From contig NZ_JBFHIT010000006.1 in the NCBI RefSeq assembly GCF_041596335.1, forward strand, positions 74,603-138,602: DNA of 64,000 nt, read 5' to 3'. The notes below the pieces were generated by a model that worked only from the letters and a program-made list of their open reading frames with translations, was not told the DNA's origin and did not search any database. Position numbers and translations under genes: made by a program. Shown here piece after piece: positions 1-6,682 of this stretch; the first letter of the stretch is position 1; each line of letters starts with the position of its first letter. Source of the DNA: Mangrovibacterium sp041596335. GTDB taxonomy: Bacteria > Bacteroidota > Bacteroidia > Bacteroidales > Prolixibacteraceae.

Positions 1-90
1 AGCTAAACGGGCCGGATGCGCCAGTGCCTTAAAGTAGCCTGCTGCTAGTTGCAGCTCCTCGTCAAATAATTCAACTTTTGCTGATGTCAT
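1..90 (-). CDS. ArsR-family HTH transcriptional regulator, N-terminal part (runs off window)
   Basis: Translating the minus strand from the ATG at 88-90 gives 30 residues to the window edge. The last residues seen, FKALAHPARLA, are the hallmark opening of the ArsR/SmtB winged-helix domain (helix 1 to helix 2, 'ALAHPxRL'). ArsR proteins are dimeric repressors that leave their operator when a metal or redox ligand binds, and they usually repress their own gene. Only the N-terminus is visible, so ligand cysteines cannot be judged. The gene lies downstream of the globin gene on the same strand but is separated from it by 108 bp carrying TGACG/CGTCA dyads, which suggests its own promoter and autoregulation (inference). 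Confidence 0.72.
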   Translation of the reverse strand, partial: MTSAKVELFDEELQLAAGYFKALAHPARLA

Positions 91-105
91 CTTGTAATTG
101 TTTAA

Positions 106-177
106 TGACGCAAATATACGTCAAATATTAATACAACGTAAAAATACGTCATTAAATTTCGATTAAATGACGTATTT
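106..177. promoter_or_regulatory. Dyad-rich operator candidate upstream of the ArsR gene
   Basis: Two inverted repeats built on the same half-site lie just upstream of the regulator. The first is TGACG (106-110), 8 bp, CGTCA (119-123). The second is AAATACGTCATT (142-153) and its exact reverse complement at 166-177, with further partial pairing inside, so 142-177 is a nearly perfect 36-bp palindrome. ArsR-family operators are typically imperfect palindromes overlapping the promoter, so autoregulation is the natural reading. No experiment or known motif supports the specific sequence. Confidence 0.55.
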
Positions 178-198
178 CGTTTGTATTGAGTGTTTTTG

Positions 199-597
199 TT
201 ACTCGTTATAGAACAAGGCAGCGTATTCTTTGTAGGCTGTTACCCAGGGTTTCATAACCTGAGGGGTGAAGTTGTTTCCGAAGCCAAATGCCAGTGTGTC
301 GATAAATACAGCACCGATTGTATCTAACGCATCGGGTTGAATGTTGTAATAGTTGAGTTTGGCCTCAAGCTGTTTGATTTCCGGAAGTGCCGTTTTGGTG
401 TCTTCTATTGAGTTGCTGGCAACTTCCACAATTCGCGAGAATTCAATTCCGTGATTGGCTTTGTCATCGGCGAAAAGTTGATCAAGTTCTGAATCGAGAT
501 CGGCAATTCGGTTGTAGAAATATTTTGCCAATCGAGGCAGGTTGCCTTTAATTTGAGGATATGATTTTTTGATAAGTTGAATGTCTGCCTCTGTCAT
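199..597 (-). CDS. Single-domain globin-like protein lacking the usual proximal histidine
   Basis: This is a 132-residue single-domain globin. The start chosen is the ATG at 595-597 (MTEADIQLIK), because globins of this type begin there and a GAAGGAAA stretch precedes it; an upstream in-frame TTG at 636 would add 13 residues. Family landmarks visible are the helix-A pattern, Leu-Phe at 41-42 (CD1 Phe), and the C-terminal FTPQVMKPWVTAYKEYA block seen in flavohaemoglobin-type globins. Aligned by eye on that family, the proximal F8 position (usual RRHVGYG) reads AKLNYYN, so residue 81 is Leu (codon CTC). The distal E7 position is His49 rather than Gln. Whether haem is bound, and through which residue, is open. 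There is no reductase domain. Function could be gas sensing or scavenging, or non-haem signalling; neither is shown. Confidence 0.7.
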   Translation of the reverse strand: MTEADIQLIKKSYPQIKGNLPRLAKYFYNRIADLDSELDQLFADDKANHGIEFSRIVEVASNSIEDTKTALPEIKQLEAKLNYYNIQPDALDTIGAVFIDTLAFGFGNNFTPQVMKPWVTAYKEYAALFYNE

Positions 598-804
598 GTG
601 GATGATTTTTTTGATTTCCTTCGAATTTAACGACAAAATAGAAGTCAGAAGGGCTGAAAAAAGAAAATGTCAGTAATTGGTTGTTAAAATTAACAAATAG
701 ATATTTTGGGGCTCTTATATTAGTGTGTTTGGCGCGGTGTTGCTTGATGTTGGATCAAATTGACGGGTGTAATTGCGAAAGATTGATGAAAATGAGAAAC
801 GAAC

Positions 805-834
805 TTTGCAATCACGTTTTAATGACTATTTTTG
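805..834 (+). promoter_or_regulatory. Bacteroidota-type promoter for satP
   Basis: TTTG at 805-808 (-33), an 18-bp spacer and TATTTTTG at 827-834 (-7, TAnnTTTG) fit the Bacteroidota housekeeping sigma consensus. The start codon lies 32 bp downstream, so the leader would be short. Confidence 0.6.
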
Positions 835-866
835 CGCCATTAATTTATCAACTAACAAGTTAACAG

Positions 867-1436
867 ATGCAAAATTCTAAGTTAGGCAATCCGGCTGTCG
901 TAGGGCTGGGTGGCTTCGGTTTGACAACACTTTTACTGCAGTTCCATAATTTGGGATGGGTTGGTCTTGGACCAATTTTGGCAATGGGGATTATTTTTGG
1001 AGGTACTGCGCAATTGGTCGCTGGATTTCTGGAGCACAAAATGGGAAATAATTTTGGCTTTGCGGCTTTCACTGCCTATGGCTCATTCTGGATCGGTCTG
1101 GGGATTATCTGGATTTTGAACCACTTGCAGGTTTATCCGTCTTCGCACAGCGATGTTGGTTTCTTTTTGGTTGCCTGGACACTGATCACCGTTATTTTCT
1201 GGGTTGGCTCTTTCTTTATCCATACGGCTATGTTTGTGACTTTTGCGTCATTGTTGGCTGGCTTCGTGTTACTTGATTTGGCACATTTTGGATTCGAGAC
1301 ATTGAATACAGCGGCGGCTATCGTTTTGATTGTTTGTGCATTGGCGGCTTGGTATATGATGGCTGCGATCATTCTAAACGATTTGGCGGGAAGAGAAGTT
1401 TTAAAAGTAGGAAAGCCTCTGATTGCTAATAAATAG
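867..1436 (+). CDS. satP: SatP/YaaH-family acetate-succinate transporter
   Basis: A 189-residue integral membrane protein with six hydrophobic segments, matching the GPR1/FUN34/YaaH (SatP) family in length and layout. The diagnostic N-terminal motif appears as NPAVVGLGGFGLTT (residues 8-21; family NPAPLGL), followed by a Gly-rich FGGTAQLVAG segment typical of the second helix. Family members are hexameric inner-membrane channels moving acetate or succinate with protons. This fits the acs gene at 52 kb and the malic enzyme-Pta fusion at 46 kb, although they are not linked. It is monocistronic: own promoter upstream, hairpin downstream, and the next gene starts 375 bp away. Confidence 0.9.
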   Translation: MQNSKLGNPAVVGLGGFGLTTLLLQFHNLGWVGLGPILAMGIIFGGTAQLVAGFLEHKMGNNFGFAAFTAYGSFWIGLGIIWILNHLQVYPSSHSDVGFFLVAWTLITVIFWVGSFFIHTAMFVTFASLLAGFVLLDLAHFGFETLNTAAAIVLIVCALAAWYMMAAIILNDLAGREVLKVGKPLIANK

Positions 1437-1439
1437 AAG

Positions 1440-1469
1440 TGTCGGCATTCAATTTTTTATGTGCCGACA
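1440..1469 (+). terminator. Hairpin just after satP
   Basis: TGTCGGCA (1440-1447) pairs with TGCCGACA (1462-1469), an 8-bp stem starting 4 bp after the satP stop. There is no T-tract after it, so it may protect the 3' end rather than terminate. Confidence 0.4.
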
Positions 1470-1612
1470 AGTTCCGGGATCGCTGCCGTTGTTTTATTCA
1501 ATTTCGGGCGTTGATTCATTTTGTTACTAATAGGTTTATGAGGTCAGAAAATGAAATATCAGTTTTAGCCTATTCGAATTGCATTGTATAGGGGTGATTT
1601 TGGAGTAAGAGT

Positions 1613-1662
1613 AGAAAGCTCTGCTGGTATTCGTAAGTTCGCGAAAATTGGCAGAGCTTTCT
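1613..1662. repeat. Perfect 12-bp inverted repeat in the satP-argE gap
   Basis: AGAAAGCTCTGC (1613-1624) is repeated as its exact reverse complement at 1651-1662, with a 26-nt loop that contains the palindrome TTCGCGAA. The 374-bp interval 1437-1810 holds no convincing gene. The repeat could be an attenuator, an operator or a small structured RNA. Confidence 0.5.
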
Positions 1663-1784
1663 GTTTAAATCAGCACCGTTGTTGTTTTATGCATTCGGGT
1701 GTAAACTTTATATTTAAAGTAACGGTTATTTAATCGTTCGGGTGGTAGGATGCCGTTTGGGTGTATTACTTTCGCGAACATTGT

Positions 1785-1792
1785 TACATTTG
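1785..1792 (+). promoter_or_regulatory. Probable -7 element for argE
   Basis: TACATTTG matches TAnnTTTG and lies 18 bp before the argE start. No good -33 TTTG sits at the usual spacing (the nearest, at 1756, is 25 bp away), so only the -7 part is supported. Confidence 0.4.
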
Positions 1793-1810
1793 TTACTCTA
1801 ATTTAATCAA

Positions 1811-2857
1811 ATGGAAGCCTATATTGAGTTGTTACGGTCGATGATTCAGACTCCTTCTTTTAGTCGGGAGGAGGGTCCTGTCGCTTTGCTTGTCCGAAAT
1901 TTTCTTACCTCAAAACGCATTGCTTTTCACGAAAAAGGATGGAATACCTGGGCTCGGAATAAATTCTGGGACGACAAAAAACCGGTCATTCTGTTGAACT
2001 CGCACATCGATACCGTAAAGCCGGTAAAGAATTGGACTAAAGATCCGTTCTCGGCAGAGGTGGATGGGGATGTTTTGATTGGTCTTGGCAGTAATGATGC
2101 AGGAGCGTCGTTGGTAACTCTGATGGCCGTTTTTGTGCATTTTTATCAGGAGGAAAATCTACCCTATAATTTAATTTTTGCCGCTTCAGCAGAAGAGGAA
2201 ATTTCCGGAAACGGAGGAATGGTGAGTTTGGTGGAGGAGTTTGGCGATGTTAAATTGGCGATTGTTGGCGAGCCCACCCAAATGCAAATGGCTATCGCAG
2301 AAAAGGGACTCATGGTGTTGGATTGTACCGCCCACGGCAGGGCAGGGCATGCAGCCCGAAATGAAGGTGAGAATGCATTGTATAAGGCTGTTGACGACAT
2401 CAATATTTTACGCCAATACAAGTTTGAAAAGGTGTCTGATGTTTTGGGTGAGGTGAAGTTGTCGGTTACTCAGATCAATGCCGGTTATCAGCATAATGTT
2501 GTGCCCGATAACTGTACTTTTGTGGTTGATGTTCGCACGAATGAGTTCTACTCCAATCAGGAGGCCTGTGATGAAATTCAGGGGTTGATTCAGTCTGAAG
2601 TCGTTGCTCGTTCTTTTAAATTGAATTCATCCGGAATACCCGTCACTCATCCGATTGTTCAGCGTGGAATTGCGTTGGGCTTGAGTTATTATGGTTCGCC
2701 AACGACTTCCGATCAAGCTGTTATGCCTTTCCCGTCAATAAAAATAGGTCCGGGCGACAGCGCTCGTTCGCATACTGCTGATGAGTACATTTTGGTCTCG
2801 GAGATTGAAAATGGCTTCGAAGTTTATTGCTCCTTGCTGGAGAAGCTGGAGATCTGA
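1811..2857 (+). CDS. argE: M20-family N-acyl-ornithine deacetylase, ArgE-like
   Basis: A 348-residue M20 metallopeptidase. The zinc-site motifs are visible: SHIDTVKP (about 65-72; H and D ligands), the G-S-N-D-A-G segment near 94-99 where family members carry the bridging Asp, AEEEISG near 128-134 (catalytic Glu and metal Glu), and VGEPTQMQ near 151. A dimerisation (lid) domain lies about 165-275. ArgE enzymes remove the N-acyl group from acetylornithine; some Bacteroidota use succinylated intermediates in this pathway, so the acyl group (acetyl or succinyl) is not decided here. argH lies 3.8 kb downstream on the same strand, with the Amt operon between. A LysK-type or peptidase role is possible, but arginine biosynthesis is favoured by that neighbour. 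Confidence 0.82.
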   Translation: MEAYIELLRSMIQTPSFSREEGPVALLVRNFLTSKRIAFHEKGWNTWARNKFWDDKKPVILLNSHIDTVKPVKNWTKDPFSAEVDGDVLIGLGSNDAGASLVTLMAVFVHFYQEENLPYNLIFAASAEEEISGNGGMVSLVEEFGDVKLAIVGEPTQMQMAIAEKGLMVLDCTAHGRAGHAARNEGENALYKAVDDINILRQYKFEKVSDVLGEVKLSVTQINAGYQHNVVPDNCTFVVDVRTNEFYSNQEACDEIQGLIQSEVVARSFKLNSSGIPVTHPIVQRGIALGLSYYGSPTTSDQAVMPFPSIKIGPGDSARSHTADEYILVSEIENGFEVYCSLLEKLEI

Positions 2858-3097
2858 TATCGGTTTAGCTTATGGAAAGGATGAAGTATTTAAGTTGCGT
2901 CTGTTTATTTCCGCTGGGTATTCAGCGTGGCTTAGAAAAGAAGCATATCCAGTGTCTATATTTTTCCGGCTGTTTTAGAAGAAGGCTCTCACTTGTGAGT
3001 TTTATTTCTGGTTGATCGGCGTATTTTTACAAGGAAAGAATGAAGTGGGGGTGATTTTTGATTCAGTTCGTAATGATTCGGAGATAAACTCAAATAG

Positions 3098-3140
3098 AAA
3101 AAAAGGATGTTAACCAACATTGGTCAACATCCTTTTTTTT
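3098..3140. terminator. Bidirectional terminator between argE and amt
   Basis: GGATGTTAACC (3105-3115) pairs with GGTCAACATCC (3122-3132) with one mismatch. It is preceded by A7 and followed by T8, so it can terminate argE on the plus strand and amt on the minus strand. Confidence 0.8.
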
Positions 3141-3183
3141 ATTTGGTATTTAAGCTTTCGTAGCTCTGTTGATGTGATGCAGG

Positions 3184-3208
3184 AAGGGCCTGCCACTGGC
3201 AGGCCCTT
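3184..3208. repeat. Perfect 25-bp GC-rich palindrome downstream of amt
   Basis: AAGGGCCTGCC (3184-3194) and GGCAGGCCCTT (3198-3208) flank ACT, and the whole is symmetric about C3196. It lies 35 bp after the amt stop and lacks a T-tract on either strand. It may be a 3'-end protecting hairpin ahead of the real terminator at 3105-3132. Confidence 0.6.
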
Positions 3209-3242
3209 GAGAAAGCTACAGACTTAAAGGCTGAAGAAATTA

Positions 3243-4475
3243 TTAATTGTAGGCACTTTCTCCATGCTCGTAGATATCCAAACCTTCTTCTTCGATGCGT
3301 TTTGTAACTCGCAGGATTCCAGCTTTCTTCAAAATGAAGAACAGAATTAATCCAAGGCCGAAAGCCCATCCGAAGTATGCCAGGACACCAATTGCTTGAA
3401 TTCCCAGGGCGCCAGCTCCGTGACCGTAGAATAAACCTTCAGAAGTAGAGAAAACTCCAACTAAAAGCGTACCAACGGCACCACAAACACCGTGTACAGA
3501 AACTGCACCAACAGGGTCGTCAATTTTCAATATTTTATCAAAGAATTCAACTGCAAATGGCAGGATGAAACCGGCAATAATACCAATGAATAAGGCACCA
3601 ACTGGGTTAACCGCGTCGCAACCTGCAGTGATGGCTACCAAACCGGCCAACGCTCCGTTCAATGTTAACGACAGGGTAGGACGTTTGTAGCGGAACCAGG
3701 CAACAATCATGGCAGTTACAGCTCCGGCTGCAGCAGCCAGGTTGGTTGTAACAGCGATGTGACCAATAGCAACAGCATTTTCAGTACCGGCAGCAGCTAA
3801 TTGAGATCCGGGGTTGAATCCGAACCATCCGAACCACAGGATGAAAACACCTAAAGCACCCAAGGCCAGGTTGTGACCAGGAATAGCGTTCGGAGTACCA
3901 TCTTTTTTGTATTTACCCAAACGAGGTCCAATGATCGAGGCACCGGCTAAACCAACCCATCCACCAACGGAGTGTACAATAGATGATCCGGCGAAGTCGT
4001 GGAAACCAAGTTCACTTAACCAACCACCACCCCAGGTCCAGTGACCTGAAATTGGGTAAACAAATACAGTAATTACAATTGAGAAAATCAAGTAAGAGAT
4101 GAACTCTGTACGTTCTGCCATTGCTCCGGAAACAATCGTTGCTGCAGTCGCGGCAAATACTGTTTGGAAGAACAGGTCAGCATAATCAGAATAGTTGTCA
4201 CCGAAACCGTCGCTCATGAAGAACAGGTCGGGGGTTCCAACGAATCCGCCAATTGAGTCACCATACATTAATGTAAATCCGATGGTCCAGTATAAGATTG
4301 AACCGATGCTGAAGTCCATTAAGTTTTTCATCAGAATGTTTGCTGTGTTCTTGGCGCGGGTAAAACCGGCCTCTACCATCGCAAATCCAGGTTGCATGAA
4401 CATTACCATAAATGCAGCAATGAGCAACCACATATTGTCTATGCCTATTTGTAGGCCTTGTAAAGTTTCTTCCAT
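3243..4475 (-). CDS. amt: Ammonium transporter (Amt/MEP/Rh family)
   Basis: A 410-residue, 11-helix ammonium channel of the inner membrane. The pore twin histidines are present in conserved settings: HDFAGSSIVHSVGG (D160, H168, the same numbers as in E. coli AmtB) and SVHGVCGAVGTLLVG near residue 325. No signal peptide extension is seen. It starts 12 bp after the PII gene, and glnK-amt pairing is the classic arrangement: the PII trimer plugs the channel when nitrogen is ample. Terminator structures follow the gene. The operon order on the minus strand is porin, PII, amt. Confidence 0.96.
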   Translation of the reverse strand: MEETLQGLQIGIDNMWLLIAAFMVMFMQPGFAMVEAGFTRAKNTANILMKNLMDFSIGSILYWTIGFTLMYGDSIGGFVGTPDLFFMSDGFGDNYSDYADLFFQTVFAATAATIVSGAMAERTEFISYLIFSIVITVFVYPISGHWTWGGGWLSELGFHDFAGSSIVHSVGGWVGLAGASIIGPRLGKYKKDGTPNAIPGHNLALGALGVFILWFGWFGFNPGSQLAAAGTENAVAIGHIAVTTNLAAAAGAVTAMIVAWFRYKRPTLSLTLNGALAGLVAITAGCDAVNPVGALFIGIIAGFILPFAVEFFDKILKIDDPVGAVSVHGVCGAVGTLLVGVFSTSEGLFYGHGAGALGIQAIGVLAYFGWAFGLGLILFFILKKAGILRVTKRIEEEGLDIYEHGESAYN

Positions 4476-4487
4476 GATCTAATATTT

Positions 4488-4844
4488 TTATTCTTCTTTA
4501 CCTTTAATGAATAATGACTCGTCTCCAAATTCTCCGGTGCGGATGCGGTAAGATTCCTCCATGCTTGAGATGAAGATTTTACCGTCGCCTATTTCGCCGG
4601 TTCTACCAGCTTTCATAATGGCCAATACTGTTTTTTCAACATTTTTATCGCGCACAACTAATGAAATCATTGTTCTTTCAATCGAGCTTGTGTCGTATGC
4701 AACACCGCGATAGACACGCCCTTGTCGTGTTTGACCAACACCGCGAACATCCCAGTAAGAGAAGAATTCGATATTTGCTTCGTGTAGTGCTTCAACTACC
4801 TCATCAAATGTGGTTTTTCTAATAATTGCCTCAATCTTTTTCAT
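4488..4844 (-). CDS. glnK: PII-family nitrogen regulatory protein
   Basis: A 118-residue PII protein. The ends match the family closely: MKKIEAIIRKTTFDEV at the start, and the C-terminal ARTGxxGDGKIF equivalent GRTGEIGDGKIF (80-91) and RIRTGE (100-105) for nucleotide binding. The T-loop (about 35-55) is shorter and different from E. coli GlnK; it keeps a Tyr at residue 50, equivalent to the uridylylated Tyr51, but has VGQTRQGRVYRGVAYDTSS instead of the GRQKGHTELYRG pattern. It lies directly before amt, so it should gate the ammonium channel. No GlnD or GlnE partner is in the window, so covalent modification cannot be inferred from context. Confidence 0.94.
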   Translation of the reverse strand: MKKIEAIIRKTTFDEVVEALHEANIEFFSYWDVRGVGQTRQGRVYRGVAYDTSSIERTMISLVVRDKNVEKTVLAIMKAGRTGEIGDGKIFISSMEESYRIRTGEFGDESLFIKGKEE

Positions 4845-4958
4845 GTGATATTGATTTATATTTTTTGTGTCACATGGAATAACCAGAATTGGGGATAGTG
4901 CCCACAGATCGGTTTCCCAATCCTGGTTATTTCACTTAAATCTGTTTGTAATATTGAT

Positions 4959-5630
4959 TTAGAAAGAAATACCTGCAGTGATAAAGAATCCACCGGTAGA
5001 AGGATTCAGAATTACAGCTCCTGAAACAGGTAGTGTGAAGGTGTCAGTGACTACGATGTCCTTCGAAGTTCCAACGCTGATGTTACACACAGCAAAATCG
5101 CCGTCATCAGAATATTGGCCATCGCCAGCACCTAAGGCTACGTCAAATGAACCAAAAGAATAACCGGCTTCCAGGTAAGTGTCGCCTTCTTCGCCAAATT
5201 TCGTCTCGCCATCTTCAGGTAGCAGCATGTAGGCAGCAGTGAACGAGAAATCGCCAGCGCTAACTCCTAAGCTTGGTTCCAGGTAGTGTGTTGATTTTGG
5301 AGAAGTCCAGTCTCCACCGAAGTAGTAGTCTGTAACAGTTAACGAAACAGCACCAATCGAATAGCTTGCATAAAGGTCCATTTCCAAACTTTCAGAACTT
5401 CCCGAGTTTACAGATCCCCAGGCACCCAAAGCGAACCCGCCAGTGCTGAATTCTACATAGGGTTGGAGGGCCGCGCCTTCGCCGAATTTAGCACCACGCC
5501 AAATGTAGCTAGAGTAAATGTCTAGACCAGTGTCCCATGAAGAGGCTGCCTCTTCGTCTTGTGCTTGAACGTTTAAAGCAAAAATCGTCGCAAGTCCAAA
5601 TGCCAGTAATAATTTCATTGTCTTTTTCAT
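4959..5630 (-). CDS. Outer-membrane porin-like protein of the TorF/Gcw_chp type
   Basis: A 223-residue exported beta-barrel protein. A signal peptide is clear (MKKTMKLLLAFGLATIFALN, cleavage after VQA-QDE). The mature part starts with an acidic stretch, then the pattern DIYSSYIWRGAKFGEGAALQP, which resembles the opening of TorF-type putative porins (TIGR02001-like), alternating aromatic strands and a C-terminal Phe (ITAGISF), the usual barrel-assembly signal. It is the first gene of the porin-PII-amt set (114 bp before PII), so it probably serves passage of ammonium or another small nitrogen compound across the outer membrane. The substrate is inference from context. Confidence 0.75.
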   Translation of the reverse strand: MKKTMKLLLAFGLATIFALNVQAQDEEAASSWDTGLDIYSSYIWRGAKFGEGAALQPYVEFSTGGFALGAWGSVNSGSSESLEMDLYASYSIGAVSLTVTDYYFGGDWTSPKSTHYLEPSLGVSAGDFSFTAAYMLLPEDGETKFGEEGDTYLEAGYSFGSFDVALGAGDGQYSDDGDFAVCNISVGTSKDIVVTDTFTLPVSGAVILNPSTGGFFITAGISF

Positions 5631-5759
5631 GATGTAAAAAATTTAAGAGTTTAACTGAACTTTTTTAAGTGATAATTTTGTTTGGTTTTGCTTTAACGTG
5701 TGATCTTTTAAAATGCTCGTTTTTTAAAAGGGTCCCCTGTTTGTTTTTTGTCTCCGGTT

Positions 5760-5812
5760 CAAAAGTAGAGATATTTTTAAGTCGGGTGTCGAAAAAATAG
5801 GGGGTGTACCCC
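5760..5812 (-). promoter_or_regulatory. Promoter and adjacent dyad for the porin-PII-amt operon
   Basis: On the minus strand TACTTTTG (5767-5760) matches the -7 element, and TTCG at 5793-5790 lies 22 bp further upstream as a weak -33. Immediately upstream is the dyad GGGGT-GT-ACCCC (5801-5812), well placed for an activator or repressor. No sigma-54 -24/-12 element was seen. Confidence 0.45.
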
Positions 5813-5874
5813 AAATTAATGCAAAATTAACATTCAATACCTTGAAAAAAGATGGTCAAAACGCCTTATCTGTG

Positions 5875-5924
5875 TCATTTTATCACAATAACCCCTTAAT
5901 TTACGGGGTAATGTGATAAAATGA
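5875..5924. repeat. Long inverted repeat in the amt operon-argH gap
   Basis: TCATTTTATCACA-ATAACCCC (5875-5895) pairs with GGGGTAATGTGATAAAATGA (5905-5924) around a 9-nt loop, with only one bulge/mismatch region. The arm length (about 20 bp) is far above chance. Candidate roles are an operator with TATCACA/TGTGATA half-sites, or a transcript end. Confidence 0.55.
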
Positions 5925-6634
5925 TAAAATATTGATCGATGATTGTGGGGCGTTTTTAGTTTTGACTTGGATGATTGGGGTGCTGGATTAAAATGTTTGA
6001 AAATGGCCGAAATGGTAGCTATGTGTTCGTACTTGGTGTTTTAAGCAGATAAAAAGAGATTAAATAGAGTGTTTTGTGATATTGGTGATTTTTGTCAATT
6101 GTGGGCGGTTTTAGGATGAGGAATGCGATTTGATTTCCAAAGGATGTGGCGGATTAATGGATGGTTTCCAGCGGAAAGAAAGATGTATCTAGTTGACTGT
6201 ATTTCTTGTGTGTTATGTTTTGTTGATTGTCCCTTTTTAGGTTTTAGGCTTGCCGGACGCGCTATTTCCTATGGTTTTGCTGCTGTTTGTGTTGGAGATG
6301 GGCCGTTTCGGTGCTATTTGAGTTTCCGGACGATAATTCCATTGTAGTCGTGAGGGGGAGAGGTTTGGTTTTTTATATTTTTTGCAAGCATGGGGGCTAT
6401 TTTTAGGGGGGGGCTTTTTTTTTGATTTATTGGCATAGTGAGTTTTTTGTGCGGGCAGACAACGGGAGATGTTGTGTCGGTGGGTCTTGAACTTGAAGCT
6501 TGGTTTTCGTTAGTTTGCCTTGCTTAATTTTACAAAGTCGCTTTGCTGGTCTATTTGTTCGATTTTTTGATTGAAAATAATCAATATTCCAGTGTTGTTA
6601 TTAGCTTAAGTGTATTGAGAAAGCAAACGTGCAC
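5925..6634 (+). other. Gene-free, G/T-rich stretch
   Basis: About 700 bp without a supportable gene; a 74-codon frame at 6123-6347 has no family resemblance or start context. The plus strand is strikingly rich in G and T and poor in C, and it holds a run of eight G (6406-6413) followed by C and nine T (6415-6423). It could be a decayed gene or an untranslated RNA region; nothing decisive is visible. Confidence 0.4.
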
Positions 6635-6635
6635 T

Positions 6636-6665
6636 TTTCGTAGTAATATAATTAAAGTATATTTG
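6636..6665 (+). promoter_or_regulatory. Promoter for argH
   Basis: TATATTTG (6658-6665) is a perfect TAnnTTTG element, 17 bp before the ATG. A weak -33 (TTTC, 6636-6639) lies 18 bp upstream. The 5' leader would be about ten bases. Confidence 0.5.
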
Positions 6666-6682
6666 GGCAAAATTCAAATAAA

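Noticed and set aside
681..863. 60-codon plus-strand frame before satP
   Set aside because: It contains the satP promoter elements, has odd composition and no family resemblance; judged non-coding.
6123..6347. 74-codon plus-strand frame in the 1-kb gap
   Set aside because: Cys/Phe/Arg-rich with no recognisable pattern; it arises from the G/T-rich composition. No start context.
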